A stretch of DNA of 45,827 nt from JAYFRE01 sp034926235 (GTDB taxonomy: Bacteria > Pseudomonadota > Alphaproteobacteria > Rhodospirillales > Magnetospirillaceae). A program made the translations under genes and the position numbers. The stretch lies in the NCBI GenBank assembly GCA_034926235.1, contig JAYFRE010000051.1:1-45827 (forward strand), in the 5' to 3' direction. Under the pieces are notes generated by a model that was not told the origin of the DNA, searched no databases, and saw only the letters and a program-made list of their open reading frames with translations. Shown here piece after piece: positions 15,281-23,290 of the stretch (within the stretch, counting starts at the first letter, position 1; every line of letters begins with the position of its first letter).

Positions 15281-16105
15281 TCACGAGGATCGGCGGTCGA
15301 GGAAACAATGTTCGGGCGCGGGAAAAGCGCGCGAACGCACATCGGCGGCATAGGCCGCTGCCGCCGCCTGAACCTGTTCGCCCAACCGGGCGTAACGCTT
15401 GGCGAATTTCGGCGTAAAGGTCCCGAACAACCCCAAAAGGTCGTCCACGACCAGAACCTGTCCATCGCAGGCCGGCGACGCGCCAATGCCGATGGTGGGA
15501 ATCGGCATTTCCCCGGCGATCCGGTTCGCCACCGGTTCCATGGTGCCTTCGATCACCACCGAGAAAGCCCCGGCATCGGCAACGGCGCGGGCGTCGGCGC
15601 GGACCAGTTCGGCCTCATCCCCGCGCCCCTGGGCTCGGAACCCGCCCATGGCGTTGACCGATTGCGGCTTCAGCCCGACATGGCCCATCACCGGAACGCC
15701 GCGTTCGACCAGAAAGGCAATGGTGTCGGCCATTTCGACGCCGCCTTCGAGCTTGACCGCCCCGGCCCCGGTGACGCTCATCAGCCGGGCGGCGTTGCGG
15801 AAAGCGATCTCGCGGTTTTCCTGATAGCTGCCGAAATGCATGTCGATAACCACCAGCGCTTTGGACGAGCCGCGCATCACCGCAAGCCCATGCGCCTCCA
15901 TCATCGCCAGCGTCACGCCCAGCGTGGTGTCCATGCCATAGACGACCATACCCAGCGAATCGCCGACCAATAACATATCGACGTGAGGATCGAGCAACCC
16001 GGCCATCGACGCCGTATAGGCCGTCAGCATGACGACCGGCTGCTTGCCCTTCATCGCCTGGATGTCGCGAATCGTGGTTCTACGCCCCTGCCCCTGAACG
16101 CTCAT
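15281..16105 (-). CDS. panB: 3-methyl-2-oxobutanoate hydroxymethyltransferase
   Basis: This 274-residue enzyme transfers a hydroxymethyl group from methylene-tetrahydrofolate to ketoisovalerate, giving ketopantoate. Typical motifs are present: VMLTAYTASMAGLLD, LLVGDSLGMVVYG (metal and substrate site), GAVKLEGG, VMGHVGLKPQSVN and the catalytic-loop Glu in VIEGTM. DDLLGLFGTFTPKFAKRY marks the C-terminal part. The ATG at 16105 is preferred over longer in-frame starts because GGGACG precedes it and MSVQGQGRRTTIRDI is a normal PanB N-terminus. It is first in the panBC operon. Confidence 0.95.
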   Translation of the reverse strand: MSVQGQGRRTTIRDIQAMKGKQPVVMLTAYTASMAGLLDPHVDMLLVGDSLGMVVYGMDTTLGVTLAMMEAHGLAVMRGSSKALVVIDMHFGSYQENREIAFRNAARLMSVTGAGAVKLEGGVEMADTIAFLVERGVPVMGHVGLKPQSVNAMGGFRAQGRGDEAELVRADARAVADAGAFSVVIEGTMEPVANRIAGEMPIPTIGIGASPACDGQVLVVDDLLGLFGTFTPKFAKRYARLGEQVQAAAAAYAADVRSRAFPAPEHCFLDRRSS

Positions 16106-16241
16106 CGTCCCAGCCCCTATCCCCCTGGGTTTGAGTGTCGGTGTTTGTACAATTTTTTGCTCAAAAGAGAAAGAAAATGTCGTGCCCGCCGGTCTTTTCA
16201 GGAGTCCTTGCGGATGGACGCGACCTCTGTACACTGCCGCC

Positions 16242-17444
16242 ATGACCGACCTTGTTCTTTCCGGGGCCCAGCGTCCCGACATTCATATCCAGCCCGGACG
16301 TTCACGCCGTTTCCGCAACGGCCATCCCTGGCTTTTTTCCAATGAAATCGTCATGGACGCGGCGGCGAAAGCGATCGCCCCCGGCAGTCTGGTCGGAATC
16401 ACCGATGCGGGCGGCGAAAAACTGGGTGTGGCGACCTTCAACCCGCATTCCCTGATCGCGGCCCGCATCCTGTCCCGCGACGCCGGCGCGGTGATCGACG
16501 CCGACTGGATCGCGGCCCGGCTGGAACGCGCCCGCGCCTTGCGCGACCTGACCATCGGGCGGCCCTTTTACCGTTTGATCCATGCCGAGGCCGACGGACT
16601 GCCCGGCCTGATCATCGACCGCTATGGCGACGTGTTCGCGGTGCAAACCAACAGCGCCGGCATGGAAAACCTGCTCGGGCTGATTTTGCCGGCGCTGGAA
16701 AGGCTGTTTGCCCCCCGCGCCGTGGTGCTGAAAAACGACAGCCCTGTCCGCCGTCTCGAAGGTCTCGATCTCTATGACCGGCTGGAACAGGGCGAACTGG
16801 ACGGCCCGGTCGAGATCGAAGAGAACGGCGCGCGTTTCCTGGCCGATCTCATCGGCGGGCAGAAGACCGGCTGGTTCTTTGATCAGCGCGACAACCGCGC
16901 CGCCGTGGCCAGCCTGGCCCAGGGCCGCTCGATGATCGATTTTTACAGCTATGCCGGCGGATTCGCCATCCAGGCGGCGCGAGCCGGAGCAGTGCGGACG
17001 GTGGCGGTGGACCGCTCCGACGCCTCGCTCGATCTGGCGCGGCGTTCGGCGGCGCTGAACGGGATCGAGCTTGAAGCCGTCCGCGCCGATGCTTTCGCCG
17101 AGATGGAACGTCTCAAAGCCGCCGGAGAACGATTCGGAATCGTCGTCGCCGACCCGCCCGCCTTCGTCAAGAGCAAGAAGGATTTGGCCGCGGGAGCCAA
17201 GGGCTATCGCAAGATGACCCGCCTGGCCGCCGCCCTGGTCGAGCCAGGGGGCTTCCTGCTGGCGGCGTCCTGTTCGCACCACATGACTCCCGATCTGTTT
17301 GCCGAAGAGGTGCGCCACGGTTTGTCCCAAGCCGGGCGGGATGGACGGATTTTGCGTGCATCAGGGGCCGGCGCCGACCATCCCGTCCACCCATTCCTGC
17401 CGGAAAGCGCCTATCTGAAGGCACTCCTGCTGCAACTCGATTAA
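16242..17444 (+). CDS. RlmI-like class I rRNA (cytosine-C5) methyltransferase
   Basis: This 400-residue SAM-dependent methyltransferase of the RlmI/YccW group has an N-terminal PUA domain (about 10-90; RFRNGHPWLFSNEIV), a middle domain and a Rossmann-fold catalytic domain. SAM-binding features include IDFYSYAGGFAIQAARAGA and VAVDRSD. The catalytic region reads VVADPPAFVKSKKD, and the thiolate-containing motif is LLAASCSHHM, with the Cys expected of a C5 methyltransferase. E. coli RlmI methylates C1962 of 23S rRNA. The same target here is inferred, not shown. The ATG at 16242 is chosen over an upstream in-frame start at 16131. It is divergent from panBC. Confidence 0.9.
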   Translation: MTDLVLSGAQRPDIHIQPGRSRRFRNGHPWLFSNEIVMDAAAKAIAPGSLVGITDAGGEKLGVATFNPHSLIAARILSRDAGAVIDADWIAARLERARALRDLTIGRPFYRLIHAEADGLPGLIIDRYGDVFAVQTNSAGMENLLGLILPALERLFAPRAVVLKNDSPVRRLEGLDLYDRLEQGELDGPVEIEENGARFLADLIGGQKTGWFFDQRDNRAAVASLAQGRSMIDFYSYAGGFAIQAARAGAVRTVAVDRSDASLDLARRSAALNGIELEAVRADAFAEMERLKAAGERFGIVVADPPAFVKSKKDLAAGAKGYRKMTRLAAALVEPGGFLLAASCSHHMTPDLFAEEVRHGLSQAGRDGRILRASGAGADHPVHPFLPESAYLKALLLQLD

Positions 17445-17499
17445 AGGCCGCGGGCAGGCCCTGAACAGGACCCGCCCCGAATAAAGAGGCGCTTGTCGA

Positions 17500-17528
17500 T
17501 TGACTCGCGCCTCTCAACTCCTTATACA
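17500..17528 (+). promoter_or_regulatory. Strong sigma-70-type promoter of the rpmH operon
   Basis: TTGACT (17500-17505) and TATACA (17523-17528) are separated by exactly 17 bases, about 45 bases before the rpmH start. Both boxes differ from consensus at one base. It is well placed to drive rpmH-rnpA and downstream genes. Confidence 0.8.
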
Positions 17529-17574
17529 GCGTAGCTTCGTTTTCAATCGCTATCAGGCTCGGAGTTTTAGTCCC

Positions 17575-17709
17575 GTGAAGCGTACTTATCAGCCCAGCAA
17601 GCTCGTCCGCGCCCGTCGGCATGGTTTTCGCGCCCGCATGGCGACCGTCGGCGGCCGTCGTGTTCTGTCCGCCCGCCGCGCCAAGGGTCGCAAGCGCCTG
17701 TCCGCTTAA
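17575..17709 (+). CDS. rpmH: 50S ribosomal protein L34
   Basis: This 44-residue, very basic protein has the exact L34 length and sequence pattern (KRTYQPSKLVRARRHGFRAR, then SARRAKGRKRLSA). It is a component of the large ribosomal subunit. The start is GTG at 17575, with GGAG ten bases before it. A longer frame from 17500 would overlap the promoter and is not real. It is followed by rnpA, the conserved bacterial order, although dnaA is not next to it here, as is usual in alphaproteobacteria. Confidence 0.98.
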   Translation: MKRTYQPSKLVRARRHGFRARMATVGGRRVLSARRAKGRKRLSA

Positions 17710-17719
17710 AGCGGCGGCC

Positions 17720-18139
17720 ATGGGGTCTCTCGTCGGCCGCCTGAAGCGTCGCCCCGAATTTTTGAGGGTCGCCGCTGCGCGTCGTAAATGGGCCGCCCCG
17801 GGCCTTGTCCTGCAGGTCGCAGAAACCACGATCCCAGCGCCGCCCCAGGGCGGCGCAGCCATATGCGGAGATCGGTTGCGCGTCGGCTTTACCTGTAGCA
17901 AAAAGGTCGGCAACGCCGTGGCCCGGAATCGGGCCAAGCGGCGTTTACGCGCCATCGCCGCCGCTCTTTTGCCCGATATGGCGGCCGAAGGTTACGACTA
18001 TGTTCTAATCGGGCGCGCAGAAACCGTGCGCCGTCCCTACACGCTGCTCTTGCAGGATTTGCAGACCGCGTTAAAACGTGTGGGCGCATTAAAGAGCGGG
18101 CAGGATATGCCGGTAAAGGGGGGGGACGAAACAGGATGA
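17720..18139 (+). CDS. rnpA: Ribonuclease P protein component
   Basis: This 139-residue basic protein binds the catalytic RNase P RNA and helps to process tRNA 5' ends. The RNA-binding signature reads KKVGNAVARNRAKRRLRA. The flanking RLKRRPEFLRVAAARRKW is the normal start of RnpA, and VRRPYTLLLQDLQTALKRV lies near the C-terminal end. A proline- and glycine-rich insertion (TTIPAPPQGGAA, about residues 35-46) is typical of alphaproteobacteria. The ATG at 17720 lies 10 bases after rpmH. The stop overlaps the start of yidD by four bases (ATGA), so translation is probably coupled. Confidence 0.95.
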   Translation: MGSLVGRLKRRPEFLRVAAARRKWAAPGLVLQVAETTIPAPPQGGAAICGDRLRVGFTCSKKVGNAVARNRAKRRLRAIAAALLPDMAAEGYDYVLIGRAETVRRPYTLLLQDLQTALKRVGALKSGQDMPVKGGDETG

Positions 18140-18399
18140 GCGATCCGCTGAGCCTTATGCTTCGCGGCCTGATCCGCGTTTATCAGCTCTTCATCTCTCC
18201 GATCCTGCCGGCTTCCTGCCGCTATTTGCCCACCTGTTCGGCCTATGGCCTGGAAGCCATCCAGACGCACGGTCCTCTAAAAGGGTCCTGGCTGACGGCC
18301 AAACGCTTATTGCGTTGCCATCCCTGGGGGGGATCGGGCTATGATCCCGTGCCTCCCGCCCATGGGGGGCGACCACAGTCCCATTCCCGTCATCACTGA
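18136..18399 (+). CDS. yidD: YidD membrane-protein insertion efficiency factor
   Basis: This 87-residue protein has the family core LIRVYQLFISPILPASCRYLPTCSAYGLEA (shown in parts: RVYQLFISP, SCRYLPTCS), then AKRLLRCHPWGGSGYDPVP. The three conserved Cys in SCRYLPTCS and RLLRCHP are present. YidD lies at the inner face of the membrane and supports YidC-dependent insertion. It starts inside the rnpA stop (ATGA overlap) and is followed by yidC 33 bases later. The last 15 residues are His/Arg/Ser-rich and poorly conserved. Confidence 0.95.
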   Translation: MSDPLSLMLRGLIRVYQLFISPILPASCRYLPTCSAYGLEAIQTHGPLKGSWLTAKRLLRCHPWGGSGYDPVPPAHGGRPQSHSRHH

Positions 18400-18432
18400 C
18401 CAACGCCCGTTCTTACCGGAAAGACTCCCGAT

Positions 18433-20202
18433 ATGAGCCAAAACAACGAAAAATCCAAGATGGGCCTGGCGATCGCCATTTCGCTGGCGATCTTGCTGGG
18501 CTGGCAATATTTTCAGGGAGAGACGCAAAAAAAGCGGGCGCTCGAAAATCCGCCGCAGACAGCCGAAGGAACGGTCAATCCCGGCCTGCCCACTGCGCCG
18601 TCCTCGGCCGCCGCCCAGCCCGGCGTTCCGGGTGCTCCGGGTGTCCCCGAAGGACAAGCCGCCGCCCCGCAGGCCCTGTCGCCCGAGGCCGAACGCCAGG
18701 CCGCGTTGGAAGCCGGGCCCCGGTTGCAGATCGACACGCCGCGCTTCAAAGGCTCGATCGCGCTGAAAGGCGCGCGTCTGGACGATCTGCTGCTGATCGA
18801 TTACCGCGAGACCACCGCTCCCGACAGCCCCTATGTGTCGCTGCTCAAGCCCGGTAACGGCATCGGCGCCTATTACGCCGATTTCGGCTGGGTGTCCGAG
18901 GACAAGACCTTGGCGCTGCCCGGCCCGGACACCGTCTGGCACACCCAGGATGACACCCTGACGCCGGAACGTCCGGTCCGCTTGGTCTGGGACAACGGCC
19001 AGGGCTTGCGTTTCATCCGCACCCTGTCGGTCGATGCCGACTATATGTTCACCGTTTCGCAGACGGTCGAGAATTACGGCACCGCCCCGGTGACCTTGTA
19101 CCCCTACGGGCTGATGGCCCGCGTCGGCACCCCGCACACCAGCGACTTCTACATTCTGCATGAAGGCGCGGTCGGGGTTTTCGACGGCACGCTGCAAGAA
19201 GTCAAATACAAGGCCCTGCGCGAAGACGACCACCGCATTGAATCCAAGGGCAATAATGGCTGGGTCGGCTTTTCCGACAAATACTGGCTGACCGCGCTGG
19301 CCCCCAATCAGGGGGACGCGGTCACGCTGCGCATGAGCTGGTACCGGCTGAACGCCACCGACCGCTATCAGACCGACTGGATGGGCCAGGCCGTCACCGT
19401 AGCACCAGGTGCGAGCGGCGCAAGCTCGGGCCATCTCTTCGCCGGGGCCAAGGTCCTTAGCCTGCTCAACGCCTATGCCGACCAGTACAAACTGCCGCTG
19501 TTCGACCGCGCCATCGATTTCGGCTGGTTCTGGTTCCTGACCATTCCCTTCTTCTATTGCCTGCGCTTCATCCATCAGCATGTCGGTAATTTCGGCATCG
19601 CCATCCTGATCTTTACCGTGATGGTCAAGCTGGCCTTCTTCCCCATCGCCAACAAATCCTACCGGTCGATGAACAAGATGAAGAAGCTTCAGCCCGAGGT
19701 GAAGCGGCTGCAGGAGCTTTATGCCGACGACAAGCAGCGCATGAACCAGGAGGTCATGGCCCTTTATAAGCGCGAAAAAGCCAATCCGGTGTCGGGCTGC
19801 CTGCCGATCCTGATCCAGATCCCGGTGTTCTTCGCGCTCTACAAGGTCCTTTATGTGACCATCGAAATGCGCCAGGCGCCGTTCTATGGCTGGATCCACG
19901 ATCTGTCCGCGCCCGACCCGACCAGCTTGTTCAACCTGTTCGGCCTGATCCCCTGGGCTCCGCCGGCAATGCTGATGATCGGCGCCTGGCCGGTGCTCAT
20001 GGGCATCACCATGTGGCTGCAGCAGAAGCTGAACCCTGCGCCGGCCGATCCGATGCAGGCCAAGATCTTCATGTTCCTGCCCTTCATCTTCACCTTCATG
20101 CTGGCGCAGTTCCCGGCCGGTCTGGTGATCTATTGGGCCTGGAACAACATCCTGTCGATCGGGCAGCAATGGCTGATCATGAAGCAAGCGGACAAGGCGT
20201 GA
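18433..20202 (+). CDS. yidC: Membrane protein insertase YidC
   Basis: This 589-residue Gram-negative-type YidC has an N-terminal membrane anchor (MGLAIAISLAILLGWQYF, about 10-27), a proline/alanine-rich linker, a large periplasmic domain (about 90-350), and the conserved five-helix core near the C-terminus (about 355-580). Core signatures include FGIAILIFTVMVKLAFFPIA, the K-x-x-Q-P-E-V-K-R-L cytoplasmic hairpin, and NPVSGCLPILIQIPVFFALY. It inserts inner-membrane proteins alone or with SecYEG. The stop overlaps the GTG start of yihA. A 626-residue antisense frame across it is a composition artefact. Confidence 0.97.
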   Translation: MSQNNEKSKMGLAIAISLAILLGWQYFQGETQKKRALENPPQTAEGTVNPGLPTAPSSAAAQPGVPGAPGVPEGQAAAPQALSPEAERQAALEAGPRLQIDTPRFKGSIALKGARLDDLLLIDYRETTAPDSPYVSLLKPGNGIGAYYADFGWVSEDKTLALPGPDTVWHTQDDTLTPERPVRLVWDNGQGLRFIRTLSVDADYMFTVSQTVENYGTAPVTLYPYGLMARVGTPHTSDFYILHEGAVGVFDGTLQEVKYKALREDDHRIESKGNNGWVGFSDKYWLTALAPNQGDAVTLRMSWYRLNATDRYQTDWMGQAVTVAPGASGASSGHLFAGAKVLSLLNAYADQYKLPLFDRAIDFGWFWFLTIPFFYCLRFIHQHVGNFGIAILIFTVMVKLAFFPIANKSYRSMNKMKKLQPEVKRLQELYADDKQRMNQEVMALYKREKANPVSGCLPILIQIPVFFALYKVLYVTIEMRQAPFYGWIHDLSAPDPTSLFNLFGLIPWAPPAMLMIGAWPVLMGITMWLQQKLNPAPADPMQAKIFMFLPFIFTFMLAQFPAGLVIYWAWNNILSIGQQWLIMKQADKA

Positions 20203-20870
20203 GCCTGTCCGAGGACGATGCCGAACGGACGGCGGCCCTGGATGCGGGACGCCGCCTGTTCGCCTCGTCCTGCCGCTTCGTCATGGGCGGGGCCGATCTG
20301 GCCGCCATCCCGGCGGCGGTCCTGCCCGAAATCGCCTTTGCCGGACGGTCCAATGTCGGCAAATCCAGTCTGATCAACGCCCTGACCGGCCAGAACGCCC
20401 TGGCGCGCACCTCGAACACGCCGGGACGGACCCAGCAGCTCAATTTCTTCGATCTGGGCGGACGGCTGATGCTGGTCGATCTGCCCGGCCACGGCTTCGC
20501 CCAAGCGCCCAAGGGATTGGTCGAACGCTGGACCCGGCTGGTCAACGCCTATCTCAAGGGGCGGCCGGTGCTGAAGCGGACCTGCCTTTTGATCGACGCC
20601 CGCCACGGCATCAAGGACAATGACCGCGAGGTCATGGCTTTGCTGGACAAGGCCGCTCAGAGCTATCAGCTTGTCCTGACCAAGACCGACAAGATCGGAC
20701 CGACCTTGCTGGCGGAACGCCGCGCGGACGTTGCCGCCGAAATCGCGCGCCGGCCGGCGTCCCATCCTGTCATCATCTCGACCAGCTCGGCGACAGGCGA
20801 CGGCATCGCCGAGTTGCGCGCCGCACTCGCCGCCCTGGCCATCCCTGCATCCCGGGAGAACCCGACATGA
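20199..20870 (+). CDS. yihA: Ribosome-biogenesis GTPase EngB/YihA/YsxC
   Basis: This 223-residue Era/Obg-class GTPase is needed for assembly of the large ribosomal subunit. It has the Walker A/G1 FAGRSNVGKSSLINAL at about 47-62, G2 TSNTPGRTQQLNF, G3 LVDLPGHGFA and G4 VLTKTDKI, with G5-like STSSATGDGI. The GTG at 20199 overlaps the yidC stop (GTGA) and gives a start that fits the family. Longer in-frame extension into yidC is a shadow. The gene's stop overlaps argB (ATGA), extending the tightly packed operon. Confidence 0.94.
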   Translation: MSLSEDDAERTAALDAGRRLFASSCRFVMGGADLAAIPAAVLPEIAFAGRSNVGKSSLINALTGQNALARTSNTPGRTQQLNFFDLGGRLMLVDLPGHGFAQAPKGLVERWTRLVNAYLKGRPVLKRTCLLIDARHGIKDNDREVMALLDKAAQSYQLVLTKTDKIGPTLLAERRADVAAEIARRPASHPVIISTSSATGDGIAELRAALAALAIPASRENPT

Positions 20871-21787
20871 CCCATCCCGTGCCCCCCCATGACGACCACG
20901 ATGTCTGGCTGGAAAAAGCTCGCACTTTGTCCGAGGCGCTGCCTTTCTTCCGCGAACACAGTGATCAAACCTTCGTCATCAAATATGGCGGCCATGCCAT
21001 GGGCGACGAAGGGCTGGCGCAATTATTCGCCCGCGACGTCGTGCTGCTGCGTCAGGTCGGCATCCATCCGGTGGTGGTCCATGGCGGCGGGCCGCAGATC
21101 GGGGCGATGCTGGAACGGCTTAAGATCAAAAGCGAATTCATCGACGGGCTGCGCATCACCGACCGCGCCACGGTCGAAATCGTCGAAATGGTCCTGGCCG
21201 GATCGATCAACAAGGCGATCGTCACCGCCATCAATCAGGCCGGCGGGCTGGCGGTCGGATTGTCGGGCAAGGATGGCGGGCTGATCCGCGCCCGCAAGCT
21301 GCGCCGCACGCACCGCGACCCCGGTTCGACCATCGAACAGGTGCTGGATCTGGGGCTGGTCGGCGAACCGGCCGAGATCAATCCTTATGTGCTGAAGCCG
21401 TTGCGCGACGCCAACATCATTCCGGTGATCGCGCCGATCGGCGTCGGCCCGGCGGGCGAGACCTACAACATCAACGCCGATACCTCGGCCGGAGCCATCG
21501 CCTCCGCCACCGGCGCTGCGCGTCTTTTGTTCCTGACCGACGTCGCCGGGGTGCTGGACCGCCAGGGCAATCTGATCCCGGAAATGACCGCCCGTCAGGC
21601 GCGCGACCTGATCGCCGACGGCACCATTTCGGGCGGCATGATCCCCAAGGTCGAAACCTGCCTTGCCGCCGTCGATTCCGGCGTCGGCGCGGCCGTCATC
21701 CTGGATGGACGCATCCCCCACGCCATGCTGCTGGAATTGTTCACCCCGCACGGGGCCGGCACGCTGATCGCGCGCGATCCGGACTGA
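20867..21787 (+). CDS. argB: Acetylglutamate kinase
   Basis: This 306-residue member of the amino-acid kinase family phosphorylates N-acetylglutamate, the second step of arginine synthesis. Typical motifs are FVIKYGGHAMGDE, HPVVVHGGGPQIG, the FIDGLRITD substrate region, NINADTSAGAIA and GGMIPKVETCLAAVDSGV. The ATG overlaps the yihA stop by four bases. The yihA-argB pairing is common in alphaproteobacteria. A GC-rich hairpin follows the gene. It has an N-terminal helix of about 25 residues before the kinase core, as in arginine-inhibited hexameric forms, so feedback inhibition is plausible. Confidence 0.96.
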   Translation: MTHPVPPHDDHDVWLEKARTLSEALPFFREHSDQTFVIKYGGHAMGDEGLAQLFARDVVLLRQVGIHPVVVHGGGPQIGAMLERLKIKSEFIDGLRITDRATVEIVEMVLAGSINKAIVTAINQAGGLAVGLSGKDGGLIRARKLRRTHRDPGSTIEQVLDLGLVGEPAEINPYVLKPLRDANIIPVIAPIGVGPAGETYNINADTSAGAIASATGAARLLFLTDVAGVLDRQGNLIPEMTARQARDLIADGTISGGMIPKVETCLAAVDSGVGAAVILDGRIPHAMLLELFTPHGAGTLIARDPD

Positions 21788-21806
21788 CGCGAAGATAAGA
21801 CCGTCA

Positions 21807-21835
21807 CGCGGGGCGGCGAAACCCGCCGCCCCGCG
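21807..21835. terminator. 12-bp GC hairpin between convergent argB and Fe-ADH gene
   Basis: CGCGGGGCGGCG (21807-21818) and CGCCGCCCCGCG (21824-21835) are perfect inverted repeats around AAACC, 20 bases after argB. There is no T-run on either side, but the stem is very stable and lies between converging genes. Confidence 0.65.
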
Positions 21836-21859
21836 CAAAGGAAAGCCGTCCCTTCGGCC

Positions 21860-23002
21860 TTAGCCGTAATAGGCGGCGTGGTAAAGATCCCGGACATCCG
21901 CCACCGTCGGCGATCCGGGATTGGTCAATGTGCAGGGATCGGCATGGGCGTTGCGGCTCATCCGATCCAAGACCGCGGTGAAACGGCTTTCGGCGAAATC
22001 GACTTCATCGCAGTCCCGGAACGTCGCCGGGATGCCCAGCTTTCCATTCAAATCCTCGACTGCCCGGGATAAATCCCCGATACCCAGCCTTTTTTCGGCC
22101 CAAGCATATTTGTCTGTCACCCGCCGGTTGAAGCGGATGACGTAGGGCAGCAAAATCGCGTTCGCCAACCCGTGAGTGACGCCGAACTCGCCGCCGATCT
22201 TGTGCGCCAGCGAATGGATCAATCCCAGCGAAGCGTTGGTGAAGGCCATGCCGGCCAGGGCCGAGGCGTTATGCATATTGGCGCGCGCAACCATGTCGTC
22301 CGGTTCGGCATAGGCGGCGGCCAGATTGTCCAGCACCAGCCGGATCGCTTCCAGCGCATAAGGATCGGTAAAAGAGGTGGCGGCGGTCGAGGCCAGCGCT
22401 TCGACGGCGTGCGCCATCACATCCATGCCGGTATTGGCTGTAACCGACGGCGGCATCAAGGCCGGCAGGGCCGGATCGAGGATGGCGATATCGGGCACCA
22501 TGTCGGCGGCGACGATCGGATATTTGATGTGATTGTCGGTGTCGGTGATGACCGAAAAGGCGGTGATTTCCGATGCCGTGCCGCTGGTCGAAGGAATCGC
22601 CACGAACCGCGCCTTATTCCGCAAGGGGGGCATCGACCCCGGTTCGATGATATCGGCGAAGCTTAAAGAGGGATGCTCGTAGAAGCACCACATCACCTTG
22701 GCCGCGTCGATAGCCGACCCGCCGCCGATGGCCACGATCCAATCGGGCTGGAAGGCCTGCATCGCTTTCGCGCCTTTAAGCACCGTAGCGACCGACGGGT
22801 TGGGTTCCACCCCATCGATCACGATCGAATCCATTCCTCCCGCCTTCAGCAATTCCGCGGCCCGGTTCAGAAAACCGAAACGCCGCATCGAACTGCCCCC
22901 GGTCACCAGCACGGCCTTGCGGCCCTGCAATTCCGATAATTTCTCCAACGCGCCGTCCCCGTAGAAAATATTCCGGGGAACGGAAAAACTCATGATCGAC
23001 AT
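21860..23002 (-). CDS. Iron-containing alcohol dehydrogenase (class III type)
   Basis: This 380-residue Fe-dependent alcohol dehydrogenase belongs to a different subgroup from the yqhD-type protein at the left end. The nucleotide site reads WIVAIGGGSAIDAAKVMW. Then come FVAIPSTSGTASEITAFSVITD and the metal ligands: Asp and His in MDVMAHAVEA, and the two later His in GLIHSLAHKIGGEFGVTHGL. It probably interconverts an alcohol and an aldehyde with NAD(H), but the substrate is not evident. The ATG at 23002 has AGGAG eight bases before it. A second ATG nine bases on is possible. The long upstream frame from 23146 is not supported. It seems to be transcribed alone. Confidence 0.92.
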   Translation of the reverse strand: MSIMSFSVPRNIFYGDGALEKLSELQGRKAVLVTGGSSMRRFGFLNRAAELLKAGGMDSIVIDGVEPNPSVATVLKGAKAMQAFQPDWIVAIGGGSAIDAAKVMWCFYEHPSLSFADIIEPGSMPPLRNKARFVAIPSTSGTASEITAFSVITDTDNHIKYPIVAADMVPDIAILDPALPALMPPSVTANTGMDVMAHAVEALASTAATSFTDPYALEAIRLVLDNLAAAYAEPDDMVARANMHNASALAGMAFTNASLGLIHSLAHKIGGEFGVTHGLANAILLPYVIRFNRRVTDKYAWAEKRLGIGDLSRAVEDLNGKLGIPATFRDCDEVDFAESRFTAVLDRMSRNAHADPCTLTNPGSPTVADVRDLYHAAYYG

Positions 23003-23290
23003 GCCACGTCTCCTATGCTTTTCGTCATAGACAAAATGGCCTACCCCCATTCCTCTTGTAGCGGAAAAAGGCGTGCATGCAAACAGAGATGAAAAAGCGG
23101 CGCGCAGGATGAGCCGAAAAAGGGAATTATCCGGGAACCGAAGCACCGGTGCAGGATAGGGCGGCGAATCGCCGGGGGACAGGGAATGGCCGGAACGGAC
23201 GGATCACACCTTCCCCTGATACCTCCCCGGCGGCCGGCGCCGCGCCCCCCGACCAAGGGACGCCATCGCGCCATGGGGGTCTTTTGAGCG

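Noticed and set aside
16302..17330. 342-codon minus-strand frame over the rRNA methyltransferase
   Set aside because: This is an antisense shadow of a well-supported gene.
18307..20187. 626-codon open frame on the minus strand over yidC
   Set aside because: It is the antisense of a clear yidC gene. Its product is a low-complexity mix of His, Gln, Gly and Asp that follows from GC-rich codon bias.
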